Source: Nitrososphaerota archaeon (GTDB taxonomy: Archaea; Thermoproteota; Nitrososphaeria; Nitrososphaerales; Nitrosopumilaceae). Taken from it: 5,828 bases of DNA. The stretch covers positions 1 to 5,828 of the forward strand of contig JAUXKJ010000031.1 of NCBI GenBank assembly GCA_030624325.1, read 5' to 3'. A program made the position numbers and the translations under genes. Positions 1 through 5,233 of the stretch are shown here, one piece after another (position 1 is the stretch's first letter; each line of letters begins with the position of its first letter). Under the pieces are notes generated by a model that worked only from the letters and a program-made list of their open reading frames with translations, did no database searches and was not told the origin of the DNA.

Positions 1-221
1 CCCATTAGTCCGCCTCCTTTGACTCGCACAGAAATGTTAATTTTTTTTCGTATATCTCCAGAAATTTCAAGGGGTGCCAACATTACTTCCCTTACGGTTT
101 CTTGCTGAATCATCTCAACAGGCACATTGTTAACTCGAATTTTTCCTACCCCTTTAGTTATGTATACATGCGCACTAGCAGTTTTTCTTGTTGCATAATA
201 AATCTCAGTCTTTGTAGTCAT
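1..221 (-). CDS. rps9: 30S ribosomal protein S9 (uS9), N-terminal part, cut by window edge
   Basis: This is the small-subunit ribosomal protein uS9, whose C-terminal tail in the full protein reaches the decoding-site tRNA. I translated it from the minus strand starting at ATG 221-219, and 73 complete codons are present before the left edge. The protein opens MTTKTEIYYATRKTASAHVY, and the ATRKTA segment (residues 10-15) is the archaeal and eukaryotic S9 hallmark. It is followed by GKIRVNNVPVE (26-36) and a late VKGGGLMG, the beginning of the family's conserved GGG-x-x-GQ region. The C-terminal half lies outside the window. The start codon shares 4 bp with the rpl13 stop (ATGA, 218-221), so the two are probably translationally coupled. 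A GGGTGGT stretch at 226-232, six or so bases before the ATG, can serve as a partial Shine-Dalgarno. The family assignment is firm and the full length is unknown. Confidence 0.95.
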   Translation of the reverse strand, partial: MTTKTEIYYATRKTASAHVYITKGVGKIRVNNVPVEMIQQETVREVMLAPLEISGDIRKKINISVRVKGGGLM

Positions 222-733
222 TCAGACCACCCAATGGTTCTACCAAGGCTTGACATACTTGTGTAATAAGAACTTGATTTTCTAATTTTTGAATTGTCAA
301 ATTGAATTTTTTCAAAAGGTCTTAGCTCCTTTGGAACTCCAATATATGCACGGAGTCTCTTTAGTGCAGCCTGACCAGATGGTTTTTTTCTTGGAAGCAT
401 TCCTCGAATCATTCTACTAATCATTGTATCTGGTCTTCTTGGATGGAAAGGCCCATGTTTTGGATGAAGAATACTGGAAATATCAAGAAATGCTTTGTAT
501 TCTTCTACGATGCTTTTTCTCTTACCACTAAGTAAAATTTTATCACAATTCACAACTGAAACCCTATTTCCTTTCAGCAATAACTTTGCAACATTAGAGC
601 ATAGTCTTCCTGCTATGTGGTCTGTACCATCTACAACAATTGACGTGGTTTGTTTAGATACAGACTTTGCTTGTTGTTTAGATACTGTCTTTTGTTGTTG
701 CTTTGAGACTGTTTTTTCTTGTTGTTTAGCCAA
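218..733 (-). CDS. rpl13: 50S ribosomal protein L13 (uL13) with a repetitive Lys/Gln-rich N-terminal extension
   Basis: This is the large-subunit ribosomal protein uL13, an early-assembling rRNA-binding protein. The conserved body starts near residue 31 (SIVVDGTDHIAGRLCSNVAK). It continues through KRKSIVEEY (71-79) and HPRRPDTMISRMIRGMLPRK (97-116), and on to SGQAALKRLRAYIGVP (119-134), all typical of archaeal L13. At 171 residues it is longer than the usual archaeal protein of about 140-155, because residues 3-26 are three tandem copies of an 8-residue unit (KQQxK[TS]VS). The start is TTG at 731-733: a stop codon lies directly upstream in frame, there is no ATG before the core domain, and a strong Shine-Dalgarno AGGAGTG (741-747) sits 7 nt upstream. 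The gene overlaps the end of rpl18e by 8 bp and the start of rps9 by 4 bp. Identity is firm. Whether the extension is kept in the mature protein is not known. Confidence 0.96.
   Translation of the reverse strand: MAKQQEKTVSKQQQKTVSKQQAKSVSKQTTSIVVDGTDHIAGRLCSNVAKLLLKGNRVSVVNCDKILLSGKRKSIVEEYKAFLDISSILHPKHGPFHPRRPDTMISRMIRGMLPRKKPSGQAALKRLRAYIGVPKELRPFEKIQFDNSKIRKSSSYYTSMSSLGRTIGWSE
656..727 (-). repeat. Three tandem 24-bp coding repeats in the rpl13 N-terminus
   Basis: Residues 3-10, 11-18 and 19-26 of uL13 read KQQEKTVS, KQQQKTVS and KQQAKSVS. They are followed by a fourth partial KQ at 27-28 (650-655). The corresponding DNA units are 704-727, 680-703 and 656-679. They differ mostly by synonymous or conservative changes, for example GTC versus GTA and ACA versus TCT. 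This fits an older in-frame duplication that has been under some selection. The segment is highly basic and polar, and is probably disordered. Confidence 0.9.
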
Positions 734-1073
734 TTATGCTCACTCCTTTTCCAGTGGGAAATTTTTCTATCATTTGGGAAAAACTAAAAACATTGCCACC
801 AGACTGGATTATTTTTTTTGCAGCCGAACTTGAAATGGAAAATGAGCATATAGTAATTTTATGATCAATGTTTCCTGTTGCCAAAATTTTTCCAGGAACA
901 ACTATAGCATCATTTTCTTTAGACTTGTCATTTATTTGAGTTAAATTTACAACTTTTTTTGCAGAACTAGGTTTTTGTACAAGTTGAGCAAGTTTTGACC
1001 AAATGGGTGCATCATTTTTTGAAGATGCCGATTTTAGTTGTTTTGCCATTTGGATAACCATTTGATTATGCAT
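726..1073 (-). CDS. rpl18e: 50S ribosomal protein L18e (eL18)
   Basis: This is the archaeal/eukaryotic large-subunit protein eL18, which shares its fold with bacterial L15. The 115-residue length fits the archaeal family. Diagnostic segments are APIWSKLAQLVQKP (22-35), the VNLTQI stretch (42-47), VVPGKILATG (58-67), the FSISSSAAKKI helix start (78-88) and the C-terminal FPTGKGVSII (105-114). There are three in-frame ATGs at codons 1, 5 and 9. None has a Shine-Dalgarno sequence, and the first (1071-1073) is preferred because a TATA-like element lies about 29 bp upstream, as expected for a leaderless mRNA. A start at codon 5 or 9 cannot be excluded. The gene follows rpoD after a 40-bp gap and overlaps rpl13 by 8 bp, in the usual archaeal order rpoD-rpl18e-rpl13-rps9. 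Confidence 0.95.
   Translation of the reverse strand: MHNQMVIQMAKQLKSASSKNDAPIWSKLAQLVQKPSSAKKVVNLTQINDKSKENDAIVVPGKILATGNIDHKITICSFSISSSAAKKIIQSGGNVFSFSQMIEKFPTGKGVSIIG
741..747 (-). promoter_or_regulatory. Shine-Dalgarno deciding the TTG start of rpl13
   Basis: On the minus strand this reads AGGAGTG, close to the complement of the archaeal 16S rRNA 3' end. It lies 7 nt before the TTG at 731-733 and inside the end of rpl18e. Because an in-frame TAA (734-736) immediately precedes the TTG, this site fixes the start of uL13 and argues for coupled translation with eL18. Confidence 0.8.
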
Positions 1074-1076
1074 TTG
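1047..1076 (-). repeat. CAAATG microrepeat, three copies at 12-nt spacing across the rpl18e start
   Basis: The hexamer CAAATG occurs on the minus strand at 1071-1076, 1059-1064 and 1047-1052. It is exactly 12 nt apart each time, and each copy contains an in-frame ATG of rpl18e (codons 1, 5, 9). The flanking bases are also similar (AT-rich, then CAAATGG). It could be a small duplication or chance. Its practical effect is to make the true start of eL18 ambiguous. Confidence 0.6.
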
Positions 1077-1096
1077 AATAATGCGTTTTTGAACCC

Positions 1097-1106
1097 AAAT
1101 ATAATA
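1097..1106 (-). promoter_or_regulatory. Probable TATA box for rpl18e-rpl13-rps9
   Basis: The minus strand reads TATTATATTT inside the 40-bp gap between rpoD and rpl18e. Its centre is about 28-29 bp upstream of the first ATG of rpl18e. With the archaeal TATA-to-start distance of about 26 bp, transcription would begin within a few bases of that ATG. This suggests the ribosomal protein genes can be transcribed independently of rpoD. The assignment rests on position and composition only. Confidence 0.5.
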
Positions 1107-1113
1107 TGTGTGC

Positions 1114-1755
1114 TTATTCTGATTTTAAATCTTTGAGGATTGTTTTAAAATCTTCTAGTCTTTTTGAAAGCTCCTCTATTCCTCCAACTATTATCTGCTG
1201 AGGAGTTAAGGCGCCAGTTGACTCTACTGTTAACACATGTTCTCCTTCCTTTTCAGTATTAACTAGAGTTGAAATGTTAGATGAATTCCATTTTGCATGT
1301 TCTGTTCCACGTCCCAATCTTGCATATGCTTCAATTTTTAGACGTTGTCCTGGTGCCATTACCACAATTGGGACTTTGTCAGAAGTTGGTTTGACTGTTT
1401 CATCTTCTGAATTAAGTTCTCGTGAAGTCAAAGTTCTTGTAGTATCAGACTCTCCAGCATCAATCATCAACATCACTCTACAGTTAGAACAACCAGTCTC
1501 ACTTTTACAGTCACATTTTGAATTTTCAACAAATCTTGAGGTATCTGTTCTAATGGGAATCATTCCTAGTCTGTGGGCAATTCCCTCATCAGCAAGTACA
1601 GATGAATTTTCAATAATATCTACTGTATCTATTGCAAAAACTGGGACTCCATTTAAACAAATTCTACGTAAAGCGTTAGCATATTGTAAAGGAATGCCCT
1701 TTAGTTTAACGGACATTTTTTGATCATCTTGACTGATTACTTCTAGAGAAGCCAA
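1114..1755 (-). CDS. rpoD: DNA-directed RNA polymerase subunit D (Rpo3), with an Rpb3-like Cys4 motif
   Basis: Rpo3 is the alpha/Rpb3-like assembly-platform subunit of archaeal RNA polymerase, pairing with Rpo11. The 213-residue protein shows the alpha-like dimerisation motif LKGIPLQYANALRRI (18-32), the AHRLGMIPIRT segment (60-70) and GRGTEHAKW (148-156). It ends in an amphipathic helix, EELSKRLEDFKTILKDL (194-210). Cysteines 81, 83, 89 and 92 form C-x-C-x5-C-x2-C in the loop where yeast and human Rpb3 bind zinc. No second cysteine cluster of the ferredoxin-like kind found in Sulfolobus Rpo3 is present. The start is TTG at 1753-1755: an in-frame TAG lies two codons upstream, and the next Met is residue 14, inside the first beta strand. 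No Shine-Dalgarno is seen, but a TATA-like AT tract lies about 30 bp upstream. It is transcribed divergently from SBDS. Confidence 0.95.
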   Translation of the reverse strand: MASLEVISQDDQKMSVKLKGIPLQYANALRRICLNGVPVFAIDTVDIIENSSVLADEGIAHRLGMIPIRTDTSRFVENSKCDCKSETGCSNCRVMLMIDAGESDTTRTLTSRELNSEDETVKPTSDKVPIVVMAPGQRLKIEAYARLGRGTEHAKWNSSNISTLVNTEKEGEHVLTVESTGALTPQQIIVGGIEELSKRLEDFKTILKDLKSE

Positions 1756-1780
1756 ATTCTATTGAAAAACTTCCCAGTCC

Positions 1781-1790
1781 AAATAAAAAT
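1781..1790 (-). promoter_or_regulatory. Probable TATA box for rpoD
   Basis: The minus strand reads ATTTTTATTT. Its centre is about 30 bp upstream of the rpoD TTG codon, which would place transcription initiation about 4 nt before the start codon. The match is to an A/T-rich archaeal TATA element by composition and spacing only. Confidence 0.4.
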
Positions 1791-1809
1791 CTAGCGAGCA
1801 CTAATGTAT

Positions 1810-1818
1810 AGATAAATA
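1810..1818 (+). promoter_or_regulatory. Probable TATA box for the SBDS-exosome operon
   Basis: The sequence AGATAAATA is centred about 30 bp upstream of the SBDS ATG (1844-1846). No Shine-Dalgarno precedes that ATG, so a leaderless or near-leaderless transcript beginning around 1840-1844 is the likely arrangement. A slightly upstream GTATAGATA overlaps it and could be used instead. Confidence 0.45.
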
Positions 1819-1843
1819 CCAAAGTTTCATAATTATCAAAGTT

Positions 1844-2533
1844 ATGGTAGACAAAGTAACCGTTGTCAGATATTCTTTTGCGGGAGAAAAATTCGAAATT
1901 CTAGTAAAGCCAGATCCAGCATTAGAATTCAAACTAGGAAAAAGAAAGGATGTTTCTTCTATCTTAGTTTCTGATGAAATCTATTCTGATTCTAATAAAG
2001 GTACAAGAGCATCTACTGAAAAATTGCAAAAAGCATTCAAGACAACTGATTCAATGGCTATTGCAGAAAGAATTCTTCAAAAAGGAGACCTAAATCTTAC
2101 CACAGATCAGAGAAGAAAAATGACAACAGAGAAACGAAAACAAATTGTAGAATACATTGCTAAAACCTATGTAGATCCAAAATCACATCTTCCTCATCCT
2201 CCACTTCGAATAGAACAAGCAATGCAGGATGGACGAGTTTCAATTGATCCCCACAAAAATGTTGAAGACCAGATAAAAGATATTGTAGAAAACCTTCGTT
2301 CAATTATTCCATTAAAATCTGAAAATTTGACTTTGGAAATTATTGTGCCAGCCCAGTATACTGCCCAGTCTTATTCTGTTCTAAAGTCAACTGGGACTTT
2401 GAAAAAAGAAGAATGGCAAGCAAATGGTTCATTAAAAGCAATACTAGAAATACCTGCAGGAGCAAGGCCAAACGTGATTGATAGACTGGGTTCTATAACC
2501 AAAGGCACTGCTTCTGTTGAGGTAACAAAATAA
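1844..2533 (+). CDS. SBDS: Ribosome maturation protein SBDS (SDO1 homologue)
   Basis: This is the archaeal Shwachman-Bodian-Diamond syndrome protein homologue. In eukaryotes SBDS works with the GTPase EFL1 to release eIF6 from nascent 60S subunits; the archaeal role in large-subunit maturation is inferred from this. The 229 residues match the family length. There is an N-terminal FYSH domain (about 1-85, with the VVRYSFAGEKFEILVKPD start). A helical middle domain (about 86-160) contains the conserved KRKQIVEYIAKTYVDP and the HLPHPPLRIEQAM signature (115-127). A ferredoxin-like C-terminal domain (about 162-229) ends in GSITKGTASVEV. The gene leads the exosome operon, a placement that is conserved in archaea. 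Its TAA stop overlaps the ATG of rrp4 by one base (TAATG). The start ATG gives a full FYSH domain. Confidence 0.96.
   Translation: MVDKVTVVRYSFAGEKFEILVKPDPALEFKLGKRKDVSSILVSDEIYSDSNKGTRASTEKLQKAFKTTDSMAIAERILQKGDLNLTTDQRRKMTTEKRKQIVEYIAKTYVDPKSHLPHPPLRIEQAMQDGRVSIDPHKNVEDQIKDIVENLRSIIPLKSENLTLEIIVPAQYTAQSYSVLKSTGTLKKEEWQANGSLKAILEIPAGARPNVIDRLGSITKGTASVEVTK
2519..2525 (+). promoter_or_regulatory. Shine-Dalgarno of rrp4
   Basis: GAGGTAA lies within the last codons of SBDS, about 8-9 nt before the rrp4 ATG (2533-2535). It matches the GAGGTGA core expected from the 16S rRNA 3' end in six of seven positions. It supports translation of rrp4 from the SBDS transcript and the choice of the ATG in the TAATG junction. 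Confidence 0.75.
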
Positions 2534-3213
2534 TGGGAAACAACAAAAGAAGATACGTTATACCTGGGGATGTAATTACAACTGGCCCCTACAGACCAGA
2601 ACAAAATGTAATTCTACAAGGTGACAAAATAATGTCAACTGTAATTGGGATTTCAGAAATTTATGATGATAGCGTCAAAGTCATTCCTTTAACTGGAATA
2701 TACGTTCCAAAAAACAATGATTTGGTTATTGGAAAAATAGTTTCACATAGTTCTTTATCGTGGGCAGTTGACATTAATTCATTATATCCAGGAATGCTAC
2801 CTGCATCTGATGTTTTTGGAAGAAACTTTCAAGCCAGCTCAGATGATATGAATTCTAAACTTAAAAAGGGTGATTTAATCGTCGCAAGAATTGGCAATTT
2901 TGATCGTTCTCGTGATCCTTTGATTACACTTGGTGATAGAGAGTTAGGCAAGATTGAATCTGGCGAACTGGTTAGAATTTCACCAAGCAAAATCCCTAGA
3001 TTAATTGGAAAACAAGGTACAATGATTCAGATTATAGAGACGGCAACTAATGCAACTATTACCATTGGTCAAAATGGATGGGTAGTAGTTTCATGTGAAA
3101 CTCCAGATGGATTATCAAAGGCCATAAAGGCAATTAAAATGGTCGAAAAACAAGCACATATTGCTAATCTGACAGATAGAATAAAATCTATGTTAGAATC
3201 AAAAAGTGAATAA
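2533..3213 (+). CDS. rrp4: Exosome complex RNA-binding cap protein Rrp4
   Basis: Rrp4 forms the trimeric cap on the Rrp41/Rrp42 hexamer and guides RNA into the central pore. The 226-residue protein has the three expected parts. The N-terminal domain (about 1-60) includes VIPGDVITTGPYRPEQNV. The S1 domain (about 62-135) has VIGKIVSHSSLSWAVDIN and then KKGDLIVARI. The KH domain (about 145-205) has the GxxG loop as IGKQGTMI (158-165), preceded by ISPSKIPRL. The S1 plus KH order separates it from Csl4, which has a zinc ribbon instead of KH. The ATG overlaps the SBDS stop by one base and rrp41 begins 2 nt after its stop, so it is embedded in a tightly packed operon. The family assignment is secure. 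Confidence 0.97.
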   Translation: MGNNKRRYVIPGDVITTGPYRPEQNVILQGDKIMSTVIGISEIYDDSVKVIPLTGIYVPKNNDLVIGKIVSHSSLSWAVDINSLYPGMLPASDVFGRNFQASSDDMNSKLKKGDLIVARIGNFDRSRDPLITLGDRELGKIESGELVRISPSKIPRLIGKQGTMIQIIETATNATITIGQNGWVVVSCETPDGLSKAIKAIKMVEKQAHIANLTDRIKSMLESKSE

Positions 3214-3215
3214 TT

Positions 3216-3950
3216 ATGGGTGGACGAGATACTGATTTAGTACTACTAGATGCAAATGGAATAAGATGTGATGGCAGAAAGGTAGATGAAACTCGCAAGG
3301 TCACAATTAAAGCTGGGGTATTAAAAAACGCTAATGGTTCGGCATATATTGAATTTGGAAATAACAAAATTCTAGCAGGAGTTTTTGGTCCACGTGATGT
3401 GCATCCAAAACATCTGGCAAATACAGATACTGGAATAATTCGATGTAGGTACCACATGTCTCCCTTTTCTGTAACAGAACGAAAAAATCCAGCACCTTCA
3501 AGACGAGAAATTGAAATTGGAAAGGTCATCAAAGAAGCTTTGCAGCCATCTTTAATTTTAGATAAATTTCCAAGGACAACAGTTGATGTCTTTATTGAAG
3601 TCTTGCAAGCAGATGGTGGTTCAAGATGTGCCGCACTAGCTGCAGCCTCAGTAGCTCTTGCAGATGCAGGTATTCCAATGAGAGATATGGTCTGTGCTTG
3701 TGCTGCAGGAAAGGTTGCAGACACTATCGTTTTAGATGTAAACAACGAAGAAGATCAGGCAGGCCAAGCAGACATGCCAGTTGGTTACATGCCAAACTTG
3801 GGGAAAATCACACTATTTCAATTAGATGGAGTTTTAACATCAGATGAATACAAAAAATGTTTAGAGACTGCAATTGTTGGATGTAAACAAGTGTATGAAA
3901 TTCAAAAACAAGCAATTCAAAATAAATTCTTTGAGAATGGTGCTGACTAG
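3216..3950 (+). CDS. rrp41: Exosome complex exonuclease Rrp41 (catalytic RNase PH-type subunit)
   Basis: Rrp41 is the active subunit of the archaeal exosome, degrading RNA 3' to 5' with inorganic phosphate and, in reverse, adding A-rich tails. The 244-residue RNase PH fold shows IRCDGRKVDETR (16-27) and the PSRREIEIGKVIKEAL helix (94-109), with phosphate-binding Arg96-Arg97. FPRTTVDVFIEVLQADGGSR (118-137) follows. The active-site region NNEEDQAGQADMPV contains Asp180 and Asp186. From memory, these correspond to R98/R99, S138 and D182/D188 of the Sulfolobus solfataricus enzyme with a constant two-residue offset, so the protein should be catalytically competent. It starts 2 nt after rrp4 and abuts rrp42 with no gap. 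No strong Shine-Dalgarno is seen; re-initiation after rrp4 is likely. Confidence 0.97.
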   Translation: MGGRDTDLVLLDANGIRCDGRKVDETRKVTIKAGVLKNANGSAYIEFGNNKILAGVFGPRDVHPKHLANTDTGIIRCRYHMSPFSVTERKNPAPSRREIEIGKVIKEALQPSLILDKFPRTTVDVFIEVLQADGGSRCAALAAASVALADAGIPMRDMVCACAAGKVADTIVLDVNNEEDQAGQADMPVGYMPNLGKITLFQLDGVLTSDEYKKCLETAIVGCKQVYEIQKQAIQNKFFENGAD

Positions 3951-4766
3951 ATGGCTAACATTTCAATACTTGATGAGCTAAAAAGGAATCAGATTTTTGA
4001 CCTACTCGAGAAAGGACAAAGAATTGACGGTAGAGCATTCGATGAACATCGTCCTCTTTCAATAGAAACTGGAGTAATTCCAAAAGCAAATGGCTCTGCA
4101 CGAGTTCGGTTGGGAGATACTGAAGTTGTGGCAGGAGTTAAAATACAACCTGATAGGCCCTTCCCAGATATGGGGGATAAGGGAATTTTTATTTGCACAG
4201 CAGAAATCTTACCATTAGCACATCCAACTGCAGAGACTGGCCCACCACAAGAAGGCGTTATTGAACTTGCTCGAGTTGTAGACCGCGGAATAAGAGAAAG
4301 CGGAATGATTGATTTGTCACAACTAGTTTTGCAAAAAGACAAATCAGTAATTGGAGTATTTTCTGACAACAGCGTCATTGACCATGATGGCAACTTGTTT
4401 GATGCATGTGCTTATGCATCTACTGCAGCTATACTTTCTAGTAAGATTCCTAAATGGGAAATGAAAGATGATGTTCCAACACTTGTTGAAGGACAAGAAT
4501 CTGATACACCAATTACAACTATACCAACATCAGTAACAATGGCAAGACTGGGTGAGCATATTGTAGTTGATCCAAATGCTGATGAATGGGCATGTATGGA
4601 TGCACGATTGACCATTACTACAAATTCAGATGGGAATATTTGCGCTCTTCAGAAAGGAGGCTCTGATGGTTTTACTCTTGAACAACTCATAAAGTGTTCA
4701 GAAATTGCAATCACAGTCAGTGCAAAAATAAGAGAGATTATTAAAAATTCAAAAGGCGGAAATTAG
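3951..4766 (+). CDS. rrp42: Exosome complex component Rrp42 (structural RNase PH-type subunit)
   Basis: Rrp42 alternates with Rrp41 in the hexameric exosome ring. It is regarded as non-catalytic in archaea but contributes RNA-binding residues near the active site. The 271-residue protein has the Rrp42-type N-terminal helix, then GQRIDGRAFDEHRPLSIETG (22-41), ANGSARVRLGDTEVVAGVK (46-64), the ELARVVDRGIRES helix (105-117) and the C-terminal RNase PH region with TSVTMARLGEHIVVDP (193-208). The longer N-terminal helix, the EVVAGVK strand and the missing PSRR and Rrp41-type active-site motifs distinguish it from Rrp41. The ATG directly follows the rrp41 TAG, and a partial Shine-Dalgarno (GGTG, 3939-3942) lies in the end of rrp41. 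Stoichiometric expression with Rrp41 would fit this tight packing. Confidence 0.97.
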   Translation: MANISILDELKRNQIFDLLEKGQRIDGRAFDEHRPLSIETGVIPKANGSARVRLGDTEVVAGVKIQPDRPFPDMGDKGIFICTAEILPLAHPTAETGPPQEGVIELARVVDRGIRESGMIDLSQLVLQKDKSVIGVFSDNSVIDHDGNLFDACAYASTAAILSSKIPKWEMKDDVPTLVEGQESDTPITTIPTSVTMARLGEHIVVDPNADEWACMDARLTITTNSDGNICALQKGGSDGFTLEQLIKCSEIAITVSAKIREIIKNSKGGN

Positions 4767-4769
4767 AAT

Positions 4770-4979
4770 TTGGCAAAAAAAACAATGCTCAAAGGTCTTG
4801 GAGCCAGATACGGCATTAAACCCAGAAAACAATACTCTCAGGTTCATTCTATTTTAAAAGCAAAAAGAAGATGTCCAGACTGTGGTTCAAAACAATTTGG
4901 CAGGCCAGCCGTTGGAATATGGCTATGCAAAAAATGTGGATATAAAATCGCTGGAACAGCTTATGACATTCCGAATTGA
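4770..4979 (+). CDS. rpl37ae: 50S ribosomal protein L37Ae (eL43), zinc ribbon
   Basis: This is a small large-subunit ribosomal protein, eL43, found in archaea and eukaryotes. The 69-residue protein has a basic N-terminus with the GLGARYGIKPRK signature (9-20) and a Cys4 zinc ribbon, CPDC (35-38) and CKKC (53-56). Between the pairs lies GRPAVGIWL (44-52), and after them KIAGTAY (59-65), which are family hallmarks. The start is TTG at 4770-4772, giving MAKKTM. The in-frame ATG at codon 6 would remove conserved basic residues and is less likely. A weak purine-rich GGCGGA (4755-4760) lies about 9 nt upstream. The gene is 3 nt after rrp42, its usual neighbour in archaea, and its last 17 bp are shared with pcc1. 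RpoP, a zinc-ribbon neighbour in other archaeal operons, was considered, but the sequence fits eL43. Confidence 0.95.
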   Translation: MAKKTMLKGLGARYGIKPRKQYSQVHSILKAKRRCPDCGSKQFGRPAVGIWLCKKCGYKIAGTAYDIPN

Positions 4980-5208
4980 TGCCAAAATCGAGATAGATGC
5001 AAAAGAAAAAACTAAAGCAATTTTTGATTCTATAAACACTGATAACAAATTTTATCCAGAAAATCCGACAGAAACAAAAATTACTTTAGATGACAAAATT
5101 TTCATCAAAATCCAATCAAAACAAATTCCTCATCTTCGTGCTAACCTAAATTCCACTTTGCGTTTAATTCAAGCAAGCTTTGATTCATTAGAATCGGTAA
5201 AAATATAA
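4963..5208 (+). CDS. pcc1: KEOPS complex subunit Pcc1
   Basis: Pcc1 is the small dimerisation subunit of KEOPS, which with Kae1, Bud32 and Cgi121 makes the t6A modification at position 37 of ANN-decoding tRNAs. The predicted 81-residue protein has the expected fold order: a beta strand FRIDAKIEID (3-12), a helix EKTKAIFDSI (15-24), two strands around TKITLDDKIFIKIQ (38-51), then the signature IPHLRANLNSTLRLIQ helix (55-70). LRA-x-x-N-x-x-LR is the strongest family cue. The ATG (4963-4965) lies inside the last codons of rpl37ae in another frame, giving a 17-bp overlap. A longer reading from the ATG at 4882 would overlap the whole zinc ribbon of eL43 and adds non-family sequence. The family is very divergent, so confidence is slightly below that of its neighbours. 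Confidence 0.88.
   Translation: MTFRIDAKIEIDAKEKTKAIFDSINTDNKFYPENPTETKITLDDKIFIKIQSKQIPHLRANLNSTLRLIQASFDSLESVKI
5201..5208 (+). promoter_or_regulatory. Possible TATA box of the prefoldin beta gene, overlapping the pcc1 stop
   Basis: AAATATAA includes the pcc1 TAA stop and is centred about 29-30 bp upstream of the prefoldin ATG (5234-5236). The 25-nt gap has no Shine-Dalgarno, so an own promoter with a near-leaderless mRNA is plausible. The background is AT-rich, so this is suggestive only. Confidence 0.35.
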
Positions 5209-5233
5209 GAAAATCAATTCCTGATTGATTCAA

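Larger units (their letters stand above)
1756..1843. promoter_or_regulatory. 88-bp divergent promoter region between rpoD and SBDS
   Basis: This is the longest non-coding stretch in the window and the only divergent junction. It contains one A/T-rich TATA-like tract per strand, about 20-25 bp apart, each about 30 bp from the start codon it would serve. I see no inverted repeat that would suggest an operator, and no RNA gene. Confidence 0.6.

Noticed and set aside
495..833. 112-codon plus-strand frame with many Cys and Phe residues
   Set aside because: The Cys/Phe richness is the antisense reading of the Lys/Gln repeat in uL13. It spans the rpl13/rpl18e junction and has no independent support.
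1274..1723. 149-codon open frame on the plus strand opposite rpoD
   Set aside because: It is antisense to the well-conserved Rpo3 and shows no family resemblance, promoter or Shine-Dalgarno.
3188..3745. 185-codon open frame on the minus strand opposite rrp41
   Set aside because: It is fully antisense to the conserved catalytic rrp41 and the end of rrp4, and its translation (Ser/Ala/Ile-rich) shows no recognisable domain. It is best explained as a codon-composition shadow.
4882..4962. Longer N-terminus for Pcc1 starting at the ATG at 4882
   Set aside because: It would add 27 residues coded out of frame over the eL43 zinc ribbon. The Pcc1 fold begins with the strand right after the ATG at 4963, and typical Pcc1 proteins are about 75-90 residues.
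5182..5195. GATTC-ATTA-GAATC inverted repeat near the end of pcc1
   Set aside because: A 5-bp A/T-rich stem inside a coding region, with no following T tract, is too weak to call a terminator or operator.
5225..5233. TTG start for prefoldin beta three codons upstream
   Set aside because: It adds only MIQ, has no Shine-Dalgarno, and the following ATG gives the family-like N-terminus.
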